A DNA stretch of 12,172 bases from JBAXAB01 sp037142735 (lineage in GTDB: Bacteria; Patescibacteriota; Minisyncoccia; Phycocordibacterales; CAIZLB01): assembly GCA_037142735.1 (NCBI GenBank), contig JBAXAB010000016.1, forward strand, positions 1 to 12,172. Direction: 5' to 3'. Within the stretch, counting starts at the first letter, position 1; each line of letters starts with the position of its first letter. This document shows, piece by piece, positions 6,341 to 12,172 of this stretch. Below the pieces are notes generated by a model. The model made no database searches, was not told the DNA's origin, and was given only the letters and a program-made list of their open reading frames with translations. Both the position numbers and the translations under genes were made by a program.

Positions 6341-8443
6341 ATGGCTAAAGATCCCGAAAAGAAAGCAACCTACGATGCATCGAACATCACAGTCCTTGAA
6401 GGTCTAGAACCGGTCCGAAAGCGTCCTGGAATGTATATCGGTACCACAGGTCCCGATGGTCTTCATCACCTTATCAATGAAATTTTTGATAACTCTCGAG
6501 ACGAAGCGATGGCTGGCCGATGTTCACGCATTGAGGTTGCCTTGCTTCCAGATGGATATGTTCGTGTTGTGGATAATGGTCACGGAATTCCAGTCGGGAT
6601 TCATGCAAAGACAAAGGTTTCTGCTCTTGAAACAATTATGACTGTTCTCCACGCCGGAGGAAAATTCGACAATGATGCATACAAGGTTTCAGGAGGTTTG
6701 CACGGAGTAGGAGCATCCGTAGTAAACGCATTGTCAGTTCACACAAAAGTCACCGTTCATCAAGACGGGGGTATTCATGTTCAAGAATATAAAATTGGAA
6801 AGCCACAATACAAAGTTAAAAAAATTGGCACCACAAAAACGCACGGCACAGTTGTAATGTTCAAAGCAGACGATACTATTTTCAAGGAAGGTGTTATCTA
6901 TAACTTTGACCGAGTGGTGAATCACTTGCGCCAGCAAGCATACCTCGTGAAGGCTCTCGAGATTAATGTTTTAGATGCTAGAAATGCTGAACCAAGAATT
7001 GTTAATGAACTTTTGGAAGACAATGTTACTTTCCTAAAAGACGAGGATATTTTAGATGTACCATCGATGACATTCTATTTTGAAGGAGGTCTTCGATCGT
7101 TGGTCGCTTTTTATAATCATTCTCAAAAGACGCTTCATAAAAATATTTTCTATATTGAAAAAGATTTTGAAAAAGTTCAAGTTGAAGTCGCCCTGCAGTA
7201 TATCGATGATATTTCATGCAAGATTGTTGCATTCGCAAACAATACATATAACTCAGAAGGAGGAACACACATAGCTGGTTTTAAAACTGCGCTTACTCGT
7301 ATTTTAAATGCATATGCCAAGAAAAATAATTTTGTAAAAGATACCGAAGATAGCTTTACCGGGGAAGACGTCCAGGAAGGATTGGTGGCGGTGGTATCTG
7401 TAAAACTTCCTGAAATTCAATTCGAAGGACAAACAAAAGCCAAGTTGGGATCTATGGAGGCACAAGGTGCAACCAGCACAGTGTTTGGTCAGGCTTTTAC
7501 TGATTACCTAGAAGAATATCCAGAAGACGCAAAAGCAATTATCAACAAGGCTATTCTTGCTGTGCGCGCACGCAAGGCCGCAAAGGCCGCCAAGGATTCA
7601 GTCCTCAGAAAGGGTGCCCTTGAAGGCATGACTCTTCCTGGAAAACTGGCAGACTGTCAGTCGAACAATGCAAGCGAATCGGAACTCTTTATTGTGGAGG
7701 GAGATTCAGCGGGAGGTACAGCAAAAATGGGACGTGACCGACGTACTCAGGCTGTTCTGCCGCTTCGAGGAAAGATTTTAAATATTGAACGAGCACGACT
7801 GGACAAAATGCTTGCATCAGAGCAGGTAAAAAATATTGTCATTGCATTAGGGACTGCAATCGGAGACAGTTTTAACGTAGAAAAATTACGTTATCATAAG
7901 ATTATTATTGCAACCGATGCCGATATTGACGGTGCGCACATTCGCACGCTATTGCTCACATTATTCTACCGATATTTCCGACCGCTTATTGATGGTGGAT
8001 TTATTTACATTGCGCAGCCGCCACTTTTCAAAATTAAAAGAGGTAAAGAATCTTTTTACATGTACGATGAAGAAGCAAAGAACAAATTCTTGAAAGCAGA
8101 AGGTGTTGATTTACAAGAGGTAGACGAGAGCGGCCAGGATGGTGAAGGTGAAAATGGAGATGAGGAAGCAGAGGAAGGTGCTGAAGTGGTAGAAGATACT
8201 AAAAAAGATTTGAAACCTCGCAAGCCTAAAATTTCTATGCAACGATATAAAGGTCTTGGAGAAATGAACGCTGATGAATTGGGTGAAACGACTATGGATA
8301 TTAAAAAGCGTATTTTGAAACAGGTTACTATTGATGATGCAGCCGAAGCAGAAAAAGTAATCGAGACACTGATGGGAACAGATGTGCCTTCACGAAAGAC
8401 ATTTATTCAGACGAATGCAAGAAGTGCGAGGATTGATATTTAG
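6341..8443 (+). CDS. gyrB: DNA gyrase subunit B with an acidic C-terminal insert
   Basis: ATPase subunit of type IIA topoisomerase, which works with GyrA (not in this window) to introduce negative supercoils. It has 700 residues, against about 640 in common short GyrBs. The GHKL ATPase region is complete: catalytic Glu47 and Asn51 in NEIFDNSRDEA, VDNGHGIPVGIH (77-88), TVLHAGGKFD (101-110) and SGGLHGVGASVVNALS (117-132). The transducer has the QTK loop with KAKLG (364-370). The TOPRIM domain has PGKLADCQS (433-441), VEGDSAGG (452-459), LPLRGKILN (473-481) and TDADIDGAHI (525-534). The end of the protein has QRYKGLGEMNADELGETTMD (634-653). An insert at about 588-630 is strongly acidic and then Lys/Arg-rich, between the TOPRIM core and the RYKGLGEMN segment. 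GyrB is preferred over ParE by motif wording, but the two are close relatives. The start at 6341 is fixed by the promoter just upstream. Confidence 0.94.
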   Translation: MAKDPEKKATYDASNITVLEGLEPVRKRPGMYIGTTGPDGLHHLINEIFDNSRDEAMAGRCSRIEVALLPDGYVRVVDNGHGIPVGIHAKTKVSALETIMTVLHAGGKFDNDAYKVSGGLHGVGASVVNALSVHTKVTVHQDGGIHVQEYKIGKPQYKVKKIGTTKTHGTVVMFKADDTIFKEGVIYNFDRVVNHLRQQAYLVKALEINVLDARNAEPRIVNELLEDNVTFLKDEDILDVPSMTFYFEGGLRSLVAFYNHSQKTLHKNIFYIEKDFEKVQVEVALQYIDDISCKIVAFANNTYNSEGGTHIAGFKTALTRILNAYAKKNNFVKDTEDSFTGEDVQEGLVAVVSVKLPEIQFEGQTKAKLGSMEAQGATSTVFGQAFTDYLEEYPEDAKAIINKAILAVRARKAAKAAKDSVLRKGALEGMTLPGKLADCQSNNASESELFIVEGDSAGGTAKMGRDRRTQAVLPLRGKILNIERARLDKMLASEQVKNIVIALGTAIGDSFNVEKLRYHKIIIATDADIDGAHIRTLLLTLFYRYFRPLIDGGFIYIAQPPLFKIKRGKESFYMYDEEAKNKFLKAEGVDLQEVDESGQDGEGENGDEEAEEGAEVVEDTKKDLKPRKPKISMQRYKGLGEMNADELGETTMDIKKRILKQVTIDDAAEAEKVIETLMGTDVPSRKTFIQTNARSARIDI

Positions 8444-8454
8444 TCTTGACTAAA
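8439..8454. repeat. Palindrome overlapping the gyrB stop codon and the -35 region of the small-RNA promoter
   Basis: TTTAGTC, TT, GACTAAA is a perfect 7-bp inverted repeat with a 2-base centre. It covers the gyrB TAG (8441-8443) and the place where a -35 would fall for the TATAAT at 8466. A 2-base loop is poor for an RNA hairpin, so a protein-binding operator is the more natural reading. Chance is possible in AT-rich DNA. Confidence 0.35.
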
Positions 8455-8465
8455 TCATAATCAGG

Positions 8466-8471
8466 TATAAT
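8466..8471 (+). promoter_or_regulatory. -10 box (TATAAT) of the intergenic small RNA
   Basis: A consensus TATAAT lies 22 bases after the gyrB stop. TTGACT at 8446-8451 matches a -35 but leaves only a 14-bp spacer, shorter than the usual 16-18, so use of that -35 is uncertain. Transcription would start near 8478. Confidence 0.5.
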
Positions 8472-8477
8472 ATTTGA

Positions 8478-8537
8478 ATATTGGTGAGGTTACGGGACTA
8501 CGAAATAGAAAAGTCGCTTTAAAAAGGCGACTTTTCT
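8478..8537 (+). ncRNA. Predicted small RNA with an antisense-like 5' segment and terminator
   Basis: Between the TATAAT at 8466 and the terminator at 8508-8537 lies room for an RNA of about 60 nt that contains no credible reading frame. Its 5' single-stranded part includes GGTGAGGTTACGGGACT (8483-8499), which is complementary to 8637-8653 in the downstream tRNA-like element over all 17 positions (16 Watson-Crick pairs and one G-U). Extending by one base (8482 with 8654) gives 18 pairs. The RNA family is not recognised. It may also be made as the tail of the gyrB message. The transcription unit itself is inferred from the promoter and terminator signals. Confidence 0.45.
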
Positions 8538-8550
8538 TATTAATTTATTT
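8508..8550 (+). terminator. Rho-independent terminator after the small RNA and gyrB
   Basis: GAAAAGTCGC (8508-8517) pairs perfectly with GCGACTTTTC (8527-8536). TTT/AAG pairs in the centre extend the stem to about 13 bp with a short A loop. A T-rich run follows (8532-8550). It would stop both the short RNA and any gyrB read-through. On the opposite strand the tail is only weakly T-rich, so use as a dnaE terminator is less certain. Confidence 0.75.
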
Positions 8551-8565
8551 TTTCTTAATAAATTA
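8541..8565. repeat. AT-rich 9-bp inverted repeat
   Basis: TAATTTATT (8541-8549) and AATAAATTA (8557-8565) are perfect reverse complements around a 7-base loop. It sits between the small-RNA terminator and the tRNA-like element. All pairs are A-T, so an RNA hairpin would be weak, and it may simply reflect the local base composition. Confidence 0.35.
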
Positions 8566-8590
8566 TAGCCTCCAGTATTTTATTATTCTT

Positions 8591-8615
8591 CCAACAGAAG
8601 TTGGTTATTTCTGTT
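8591..8615 (+). promoter_or_regulatory. Two mutually exclusive hairpins upstream of the tRNA-like element
   Basis: CCAAC, AGAA, GTTGG (8591-8604) forms a 5-bp hairpin. The overlapping AACAGAA (8593-8599) also pairs perfectly with TTCTGTT (8609-8615). The two structures share bases and cannot coexist. The pair ends five bases before the predicted 5' end of the tRNA-like element, so it could form part of a processed leader. No function is known. Confidence 0.3.
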
Positions 8616-8619
8616 AAAA

Positions 8620-8689
8620 GGGCATGCTGTTGGCACAGTCTCGTAACCTCACCATTTACGAGTAGCGGGTTCGATCCCCGTCATGTCCA
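8620..8689 (+). tRNA. tRNA-like element, atypical or degenerate (possible Val anticodon CAC)
   Basis: The acceptor strands GGGCATG (8620-8626) and CATGTCC (8682-8688) pair at all seven positions (one G-U), followed by discriminator A and no encoded CCA. The T arm is canonical: GCGGG, loop TTCGATC, CCCGT (8665-8681). The middle is odd. The D arm reduces to CTG, TTGGCA, CAG (8627-8638) with no linker after the acceptor. The central arm is a 7-bp stem CTCGTAA/TTACGAG (8640-8646 and 8656-8662) around a 9-base loop. With canonical numbering the loop is CTCACCA, with anticodon CAC, but C at position 37 and a C-U closing mismatch are not normal. The layout (stemless or short D region, long central helix) also recalls the tRNA-like domain of tmRNA without its mRNA part. 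It could be a pseudo-tRNA, an unusual tRNA, or an undescribed tRNA-like RNA. Confidence 0.42.
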
Positions 8690-8697
8690 TGTAAGCA

Positions 8698-11600
8698 CTA
8701 GCTCAACTTTCTCACACTATCGAGAATCATGCTTGGGGTGCCATTCCTTTTCGAAAACTTTCCTTTGATTACCACACACGATTCCTGGATCAAAACAGAT
8801 TTGATCTGTTCGTATGTCTTAGGGAACACGACTACTTCGAGAGATCCGCTGAGATCAGCCACTTTCAAAAACATCATTTTTATGGACTTGTCTTTTTTAG
8901 TCGCAATTTCCTTGGCTTCTTCAATAATTCCAGCAATGATATATGCCGTTTCTTCTTTTCCGTTTTCTTTTAATTTTTCAATATTTAATTCGCGCTTCAA
9001 AAGAATTTCACGGTATTTATCGAGAGGGTGTCCTGAAACGTAAAGACCTAGTAGTTCTTTTTCCCACACTAAACAATCGGCAGGTTTGGCTGATTCTGCT
9101 GGTTTTAATTTGAGCTGACTAGCTGAATTTCCCATCATGTCAAAGAATGAGCCTTGCTCGGCATGCTGGCTTTGTTGGTCTTTATTAAATTCAAGAAGCT
9201 CTGTTGTGTTGGCAAGCATGACTCCACGATCGCCGAAGGCATCCATGGCACCGCATTTAACTAGCGATTCCAGCGATTTTTTATTTAAATTTCTATCTTT
9301 TACACGATTCAAAAAATCTTCCAATGATTTAAACTTTCCATTTTTTTCTCGTTCTGCAATGATGATGTCAGCAATACCTTCTCCAAAGTTTTTAATACTG
9401 TAAAGTCCAAAACGAATTTTGTCGCCGAGTTTTTCTTTTTTATTGTTGTCTGTCTCCATCAGTTCACTTGAGGGTATTCCTTTCACTACTGTAAAGTTTC
9501 CGTACGATTCATTAATATCAGGCGCCAGAACTGGGATTCCCATTCGTTTACATTCACCCACGTACAGTGCGATTTCGTCGACATCACCGTGTGTACCGGT
9601 CAAAATCGAGGCCATATAAATGGCAGGGAAGTTGGCCTTCATGTAGGCAGTTTGATAGGCTACACGGCCGTAGCTCGCTGCATGGGCTTTGTTGAATCCA
9701 TAGGCCTGGAAAGGTTCAAACAGTGTCCATAAATGATCAGCAAATTTTTTAGTCTGACCATTTTTGATAATTCCTTCGATAAATTTTTCTTTCAAGGCGG
9801 CCATTTCTGCTGGGATTTTTTTACCAACGGCCTTTCGGAATTTATCGGCTTCGAGCCAAGTATAACCCGCAAGATAAATCGTACAAAAAAGAAGATCATC
9901 TTGGTATACGATTAATCCGTATGATTGATCGAGGAAGGCTTTCATTCGTGGGTCTTCAAATTTTACCAGTGCTGGATTGTTTTTTCGGGCGATATAATCA
10001 GGGATCACTTCCATCGGGCCAGGTCGATACAAAGCCACCATGGCATTAATATCGTGGATGGTTGTCGGTTTCAATTCTTTTAAAAATCGAGTCATGCCGG
10101 ATCCGTTCAATTGGAAAAGTCCTTCGGTTTCACCTCTCGCCAACATTTCAAATGTTTTCTTGTCGTCATAAGGAATAGTTTCCAAGTCGACGTGCACTCC
10201 TTCGATTTTTTCTACAAGATCAATTGCAAAGGCAAGTTGCGACAAGTTCTTAAGTCCTAAAAAGTCGAACTTCATCAGTCCCGCATTGTTTTCATCAATC
10301 GCATACATATCGTATTGAGTGATGATGCGTCCTTCGCCTTTAGGGTCTAGTTGTAGTGGCGCAACATCAGTGAGGGGTAGTGGTGAAATTACTACTCCAG
10401 CAGCATGTACCGAAATGTGTCGTGCATTTCCTTCAATTTTTTGGGCCATATCCAAAATACTTTTTACATCAGGATCAGTGTCGTACAGTTTTTTTAATTC
10501 GGGTGTTTGATCAAGCGCAATTTCAATCGTCATCGGAAAACCCTGCGAACCCATAGGGATCATTTTAGCAATTTGATCACCGAGGGCGTGTGGGTGGCGC
10601 ATCGCTCGAGCCACATCGCGCACTGCACCACGGGCCATCATCGTTCCAAAAGTTCCAATCTGTGCCACTTTGTCAGCTCCGTATTTTTGTTTTGAATACG
10701 CAATCATTTCGTCACGACGGTTATCAGCAAAGTCCATATCAATATCTGGCGCAGATGGTCTTTCGGGGTTCAAAAATCGTTCGAAAGGCAATTTAAAATC
10801 AATCGGATTTACATTCGTAATTCCAGTTAAATATGTAGTCATTGAACCCGCAACCGAACCTCGAATGTTCGTTAAAATGCCATGTGCATGCGCATAATGA
10901 AGGAGGTCAGCTACCGTGAGGAAATATGCGGCGTATCCTTTTTTCTGGATAACACTTAGTTCAAACTCGAGACGTTCTTTGACAATGTCGGTTAGTTCAA
11001 CGTGTCGTGTCGCGAGTCCCTCATAGGCAAGTTTTCGAAGCTCTTCGTCTGGAGTGAGTCCGCTCTCTACTTTGAATTCAGGAAAAAGCCATTTGCCCAA
11101 AGTGATTTCCAAATTACATTCGTCTACAATTTTTTTGCAATTGTCTAATGCATCTGGAATGTCTGCAAAAAATTCTTCGGCAGTTTCTGGAGAAATCATT
11201 GAAAAATCTGCCTCATCTTCGAGTGATCTTTCACTGAATTCATTCTGAATAGCCACCACTGTGTTACGTGCCAACTTGTCTTCCTTTTCTAAATAGTACA
11301 CATCATGAGCGGCCACCAGTGGGATGTTTTCAGTACGAGCAAAAGCCACCAGTTTCTTCATGTTCTCTTCATGACCTTGCACTTCAGGATGGTGAGTAAT
11401 TTCCAAATAGAAATCAGCTCCATATGTTTTTTTGTAAAACTCAGTCAGCTCTTTCGCACGTTCTATATTGTCTGATTTGATAGCGACTGCCAAATCTCCG
11501 CTAAATGAGGGGACGATGCAAACAATGCCTTCACGATATTTTTCCATCAACTCTTTATCGATGCGAGGTTTATAGTAAAAACCATCAAGGTTGGATTCCG

Positions 11601-11940
11601 TCACAAGCTTTAAAAGATTTTTGTAACCTGCTGAATCTTTTGCTAACAAGACGAGGCGAGTACGCTTGTTGTCAATTCTTGATTCTTTATCGTGACGTGT
11701 GCGAATCGCCACATAAAAATCCACCCCAACAATTGGTTTGATATTTTTCTTTTTACACTCCTTATAAAAATCAATTGCGCCATACATGTTTCCAGCATCG
11801 GTCATGGCGATAGAGGCGAAGCCTTTATCAACCGCACTTTCAACCAAATCTTCGATCTTAGGAAGTGCCTGTAAAAGACTGTAATGACTGTGGGTATGGA
11901 GGTGAGTAAAACGCGCTGAACTAGGTTTAGTTTTTATCAT
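8698..11940 (-). CDS. dnaE: DNA polymerase III alpha subunit (replicative DnaE)
   Basis: Catalytic subunit of the chromosomal replicase, 1080 residues from the chosen start. An N-terminal PHP domain (about 10-230) opens with FTHLHTHSHYS. The polymerase active site has three carboxylates: PDIDMDF (Asp401, Asp403) and the Asp559 of MKFDFLG. Other motifs are NIRGSVAGS (358-366), HAAGVVISP (512-520), ALYRPGPM (636-643), VYQDD (678-682), AGYTWLEADKFRKAVGKK (691-708), and QAYGFNKAHAASYG (745-758). A helix-hairpin-helix region follows (about 850-900), then a likely beta-clamp-binding motif EQGSFFDMM (928-936), and an OB domain near the end (about 1000-1065). The frame is open to 12060, but family homology begins just after Met 11940, and the longer form would overlap rnhB, so 11940 is preferred. 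Several PHP metal-ligand positions are substituted, so proofreading by this domain is doubtful. It is divergent from rnhB. Confidence 0.95.
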   Translation of the reverse strand: MIKTKPSSARFTHLHTHSHYSLLQALPKIEDLVESAVDKGFASIAMTDAGNMYGAIDFYKECKKKNIKPIVGVDFYVAIRTRHDKESRIDNKRTRLVLLAKDSAGYKNLLKLVTESNLDGFYYKPRIDKELMEKYREGIVCIVPSFSGDLAVAIKSDNIERAKELTEFYKKTYGADFYLEITHHPEVQGHEENMKKLVAFARTENIPLVAAHDVYYLEKEDKLARNTVVAIQNEFSERSLEDEADFSMISPETAEEFFADIPDALDNCKKIVDECNLEITLGKWLFPEFKVESGLTPDEELRKLAYEGLATRHVELTDIVKERLEFELSVIQKKGYAAYFLTVADLLHYAHAHGILTNIRGSVAGSMTTYLTGITNVNPIDFKLPFERFLNPERPSAPDIDMDFADNRRDEMIAYSKQKYGADKVAQIGTFGTMMARGAVRDVARAMRHPHALGDQIAKMIPMGSQGFPMTIEIALDQTPELKKLYDTDPDVKSILDMAQKIEGNARHISVHAAGVVISPLPLTDVAPLQLDPKGEGRIITQYDMYAIDENNAGLMKFDFLGLKNLSQLAFAIDLVEKIEGVHVDLETIPYDDKKTFEMLARGETEGLFQLNGSGMTRFLKELKPTTIHDINAMVALYRPGPMEVIPDYIARKNNPALVKFEDPRMKAFLDQSYGLIVYQDDLLFCTIYLAGYTWLEADKFRKAVGKKIPAEMAALKEKFIEGIIKNGQTKKFADHLWTLFEPFQAYGFNKAHAASYGRVAYQTAYMKANFPAIYMASILTGTHGDVDEIALYVGECKRMGIPVLAPDINESYGNFTVVKGIPSSELMETDNNKKEKLGDKIRFGLYSIKNFGEGIADIIIAEREKNGKFKSLEDFLNRVKDRNLNKKSLESLVKCGAMDAFGDRGVMLANTTELLEFNKDQQSQHAEQGSFFDMMGNSASQLKLKPAESAKPADCLVWEKELLGLYVSGHPLDKYREILLKRELNIEKLKENGKEETAYIIAGIIEEAKEIATKKDKSIKMMFLKVADLSGSLEVVVFPKTYEQIKSVLIQESCVVIKGKFSKRNGTPSMILDSVRKLS

Positions 11941-12027
11941 AATAAGTGGAGAGTTTTTTGTGCTCTCATGTGGTAGTTGCAAATCTTTGTAAAGACTTAA
12001 ACAAGCACCTTTAAAACTGATAGAATC

Positions 12028-12055
12028 ATTATATACGTTTATGATCAAAGCGCAA
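12028..12055 (-). promoter_or_regulatory. Probable dnaE promoter overlapping the rnhB start
   Basis: On the minus strand TTGCGC (12055-12050) and TATAAT (12033-12028) are separated by 16 bp. Transcription would begin near 12021, giving a dnaE leader of about 80 nt. The -35 half lies within the first codons of rnhB, so the two divergent promoters overlap physically. Confidence 0.4.
12030..12035 (+). promoter_or_regulatory. Possible -10 box of rnhB
   Basis: TATATA lies five bases before the rnhB ATG at 12041 (or TTATAT six bases before it). Either spacing gives a leaderless or near-leaderless message, as at pheS and the glycosyltransferase. The -10 shares bases with the minus-strand TATAAT of dnaE. 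No -35 is recognisable. Confidence 0.3.
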
Positions 12056-12172
12056 AACAAGCCTTATACGTGGCACATAGGAATTGATGAAGCAGGAAGG
12101 GGGCCTTTGGCGGGACCCGTCTCGGTGGGGGCCGTGATGGTTTCTTATGATTTTAATTTTTCCATCTTCAAA
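12041..12172 (+). CDS. rnhB: Ribonuclease HII, 5' part, cut by the window edge
   Basis: The first 44 residues are present. RNase HII cleaves the RNA strand of RNA-DNA hybrids and removes single ribonucleotides misincorporated in DNA, with a divalent metal. The signature GIDEAGRGPLAGPV (14-27) contains the catalytic Asp16-Glu17 pair and the conserved GRG loop of the HII family, followed by a hydrophobic strand (VGAVMV). The start at 12041 puts the motif close to the N-terminus, as is usual. The gene diverges from dnaE with 100 bases between the two starts. The rest of the protein and the remaining active-site acids are outside the window. Confidence 0.93.
   Translation, partial: MIKAQNKPYTWHIGIDEAGRGPLAGPVSVGAVMVSYDFNFSIFK

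Noticed and set aside
8483..8653. Group I intron or insertion sequence bounded by the 17-bp inverted repeat
   Set aside because: The interval is only about 170 bases, codes for no transposase, shows no target duplication, and the right arm lies inside the tRNA-like element rather than beside it.
8478..8690. A complete tmRNA (ssrA), one-piece or permuted, in the gyrB-dnaE spacer
   Set aside because: There is no tag reading frame ending in Ala-Ala, no room for pseudoknots inside the tRNA-like part, no conserved GG-UUCGAC D-loop, and the acceptor strands are in normal, not permuted, order.
10319..10897. Several plus-strand open frames of 60-75 codons opposite dnaE
   Set aside because: They are shadows of the strongly conserved dnaE coding strand, overlap each other in different frames and have no domain or start signal.
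11949..11967. GAGAG/CTCTC hairpin in the dnaE leader
   Set aside because: Only 5 bp with a 9-base loop; too weak to call a regulatory structure.
11941..12060. N-terminal extension of DnaE to the ATG at 12060 (40 extra residues)
   Set aside because: Family similarity begins right after Met 11940, the extension has no recognisable content, and it would overlap the start and promoter of rnhB.

Overview
The window looks like a chromosomal segment from an ultra-small bacterium of the Candidate Phyla Radiation (Patescibacteria), most likely a Parcubacteria-like lineage. The clues are trimmed housekeeping enzymes (a PheS of about 234 residues without its N-terminal coiled coil, and a 650-residue PheT without the EMAP-type tRNA-binding insert), a DnaE-type replicase of 1080 residues, tight packing, and a surface protein with the peptidoglycan-binding-like plus Ig-like layout that I associate with these genomes. 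The standard code fits: all proteins read through intact, and the seven visible stops are TAA (4) and TAG (3), never TGA. The lineage is an inference from protein style, because no rRNA or ribosomal protein gene is present.

Layout. (1) Bases 1-55 hold the 3' part of a tRNA-Thr(UGU) with encoded CCA, followed by a bidirectional terminator. (2) Bases 102-3505, minus strand, form a three-gene unit transcribed in the order GT2 membrane glycosyltransferase, membrane-anchored thioredoxin-fold protein, and secreted or anchored peptidoglycan-binding/Ig-like protein. This looks like a cell-surface polymer or adhesin module. (3) Bases 3577-6238, plus strand, hold pheS and pheT, the two subunits of a minimal phenylalanyl-tRNA synthetase. 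They diverge from the glycosyltransferase across a strikingly mirrored promoter region. (4) Bases 6341-8443, plus strand, hold gyrB, with an unusual acidic insert near the C-terminus. (5) Bases 8444-8697 are a non-coding segment with a strong -10 box, a predicted small RNA ending in a good terminator, and a tRNA-like element whose anticodon arm is complementary over 17-18 nt to the start of that small RNA. (6) Bases 8698-11940, minus strand, hold dnaE. (7) From base 12041, plus strand, is the 5' end of rnhB (RNase HII), cut by the window edge.

The housekeeping genes cover translation (PheRS, tRNA), replication and topology (GyrB, DnaE) and ribonucleotide removal (RNase HII). The minus-strand unit is the accessory part. 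No mobile element, CRISPR array or transposase is visible.

Two patterns stand out. First, several genes have a -10 hexamer (TATAAT or TATACT) placed so that transcription would begin at, or a few bases before, the start codon, and no start has a Shine-Dalgarno sequence at normal spacing. Leaderless or near-leaderless mRNAs are therefore likely, and this changes the preferred start of pheS. Second, the gyrB-dnaE intergenic region holds the antisense-type small RNA/tRNA-like pair, which I could not assign to a known family. It is the best candidate here for something undescribed.
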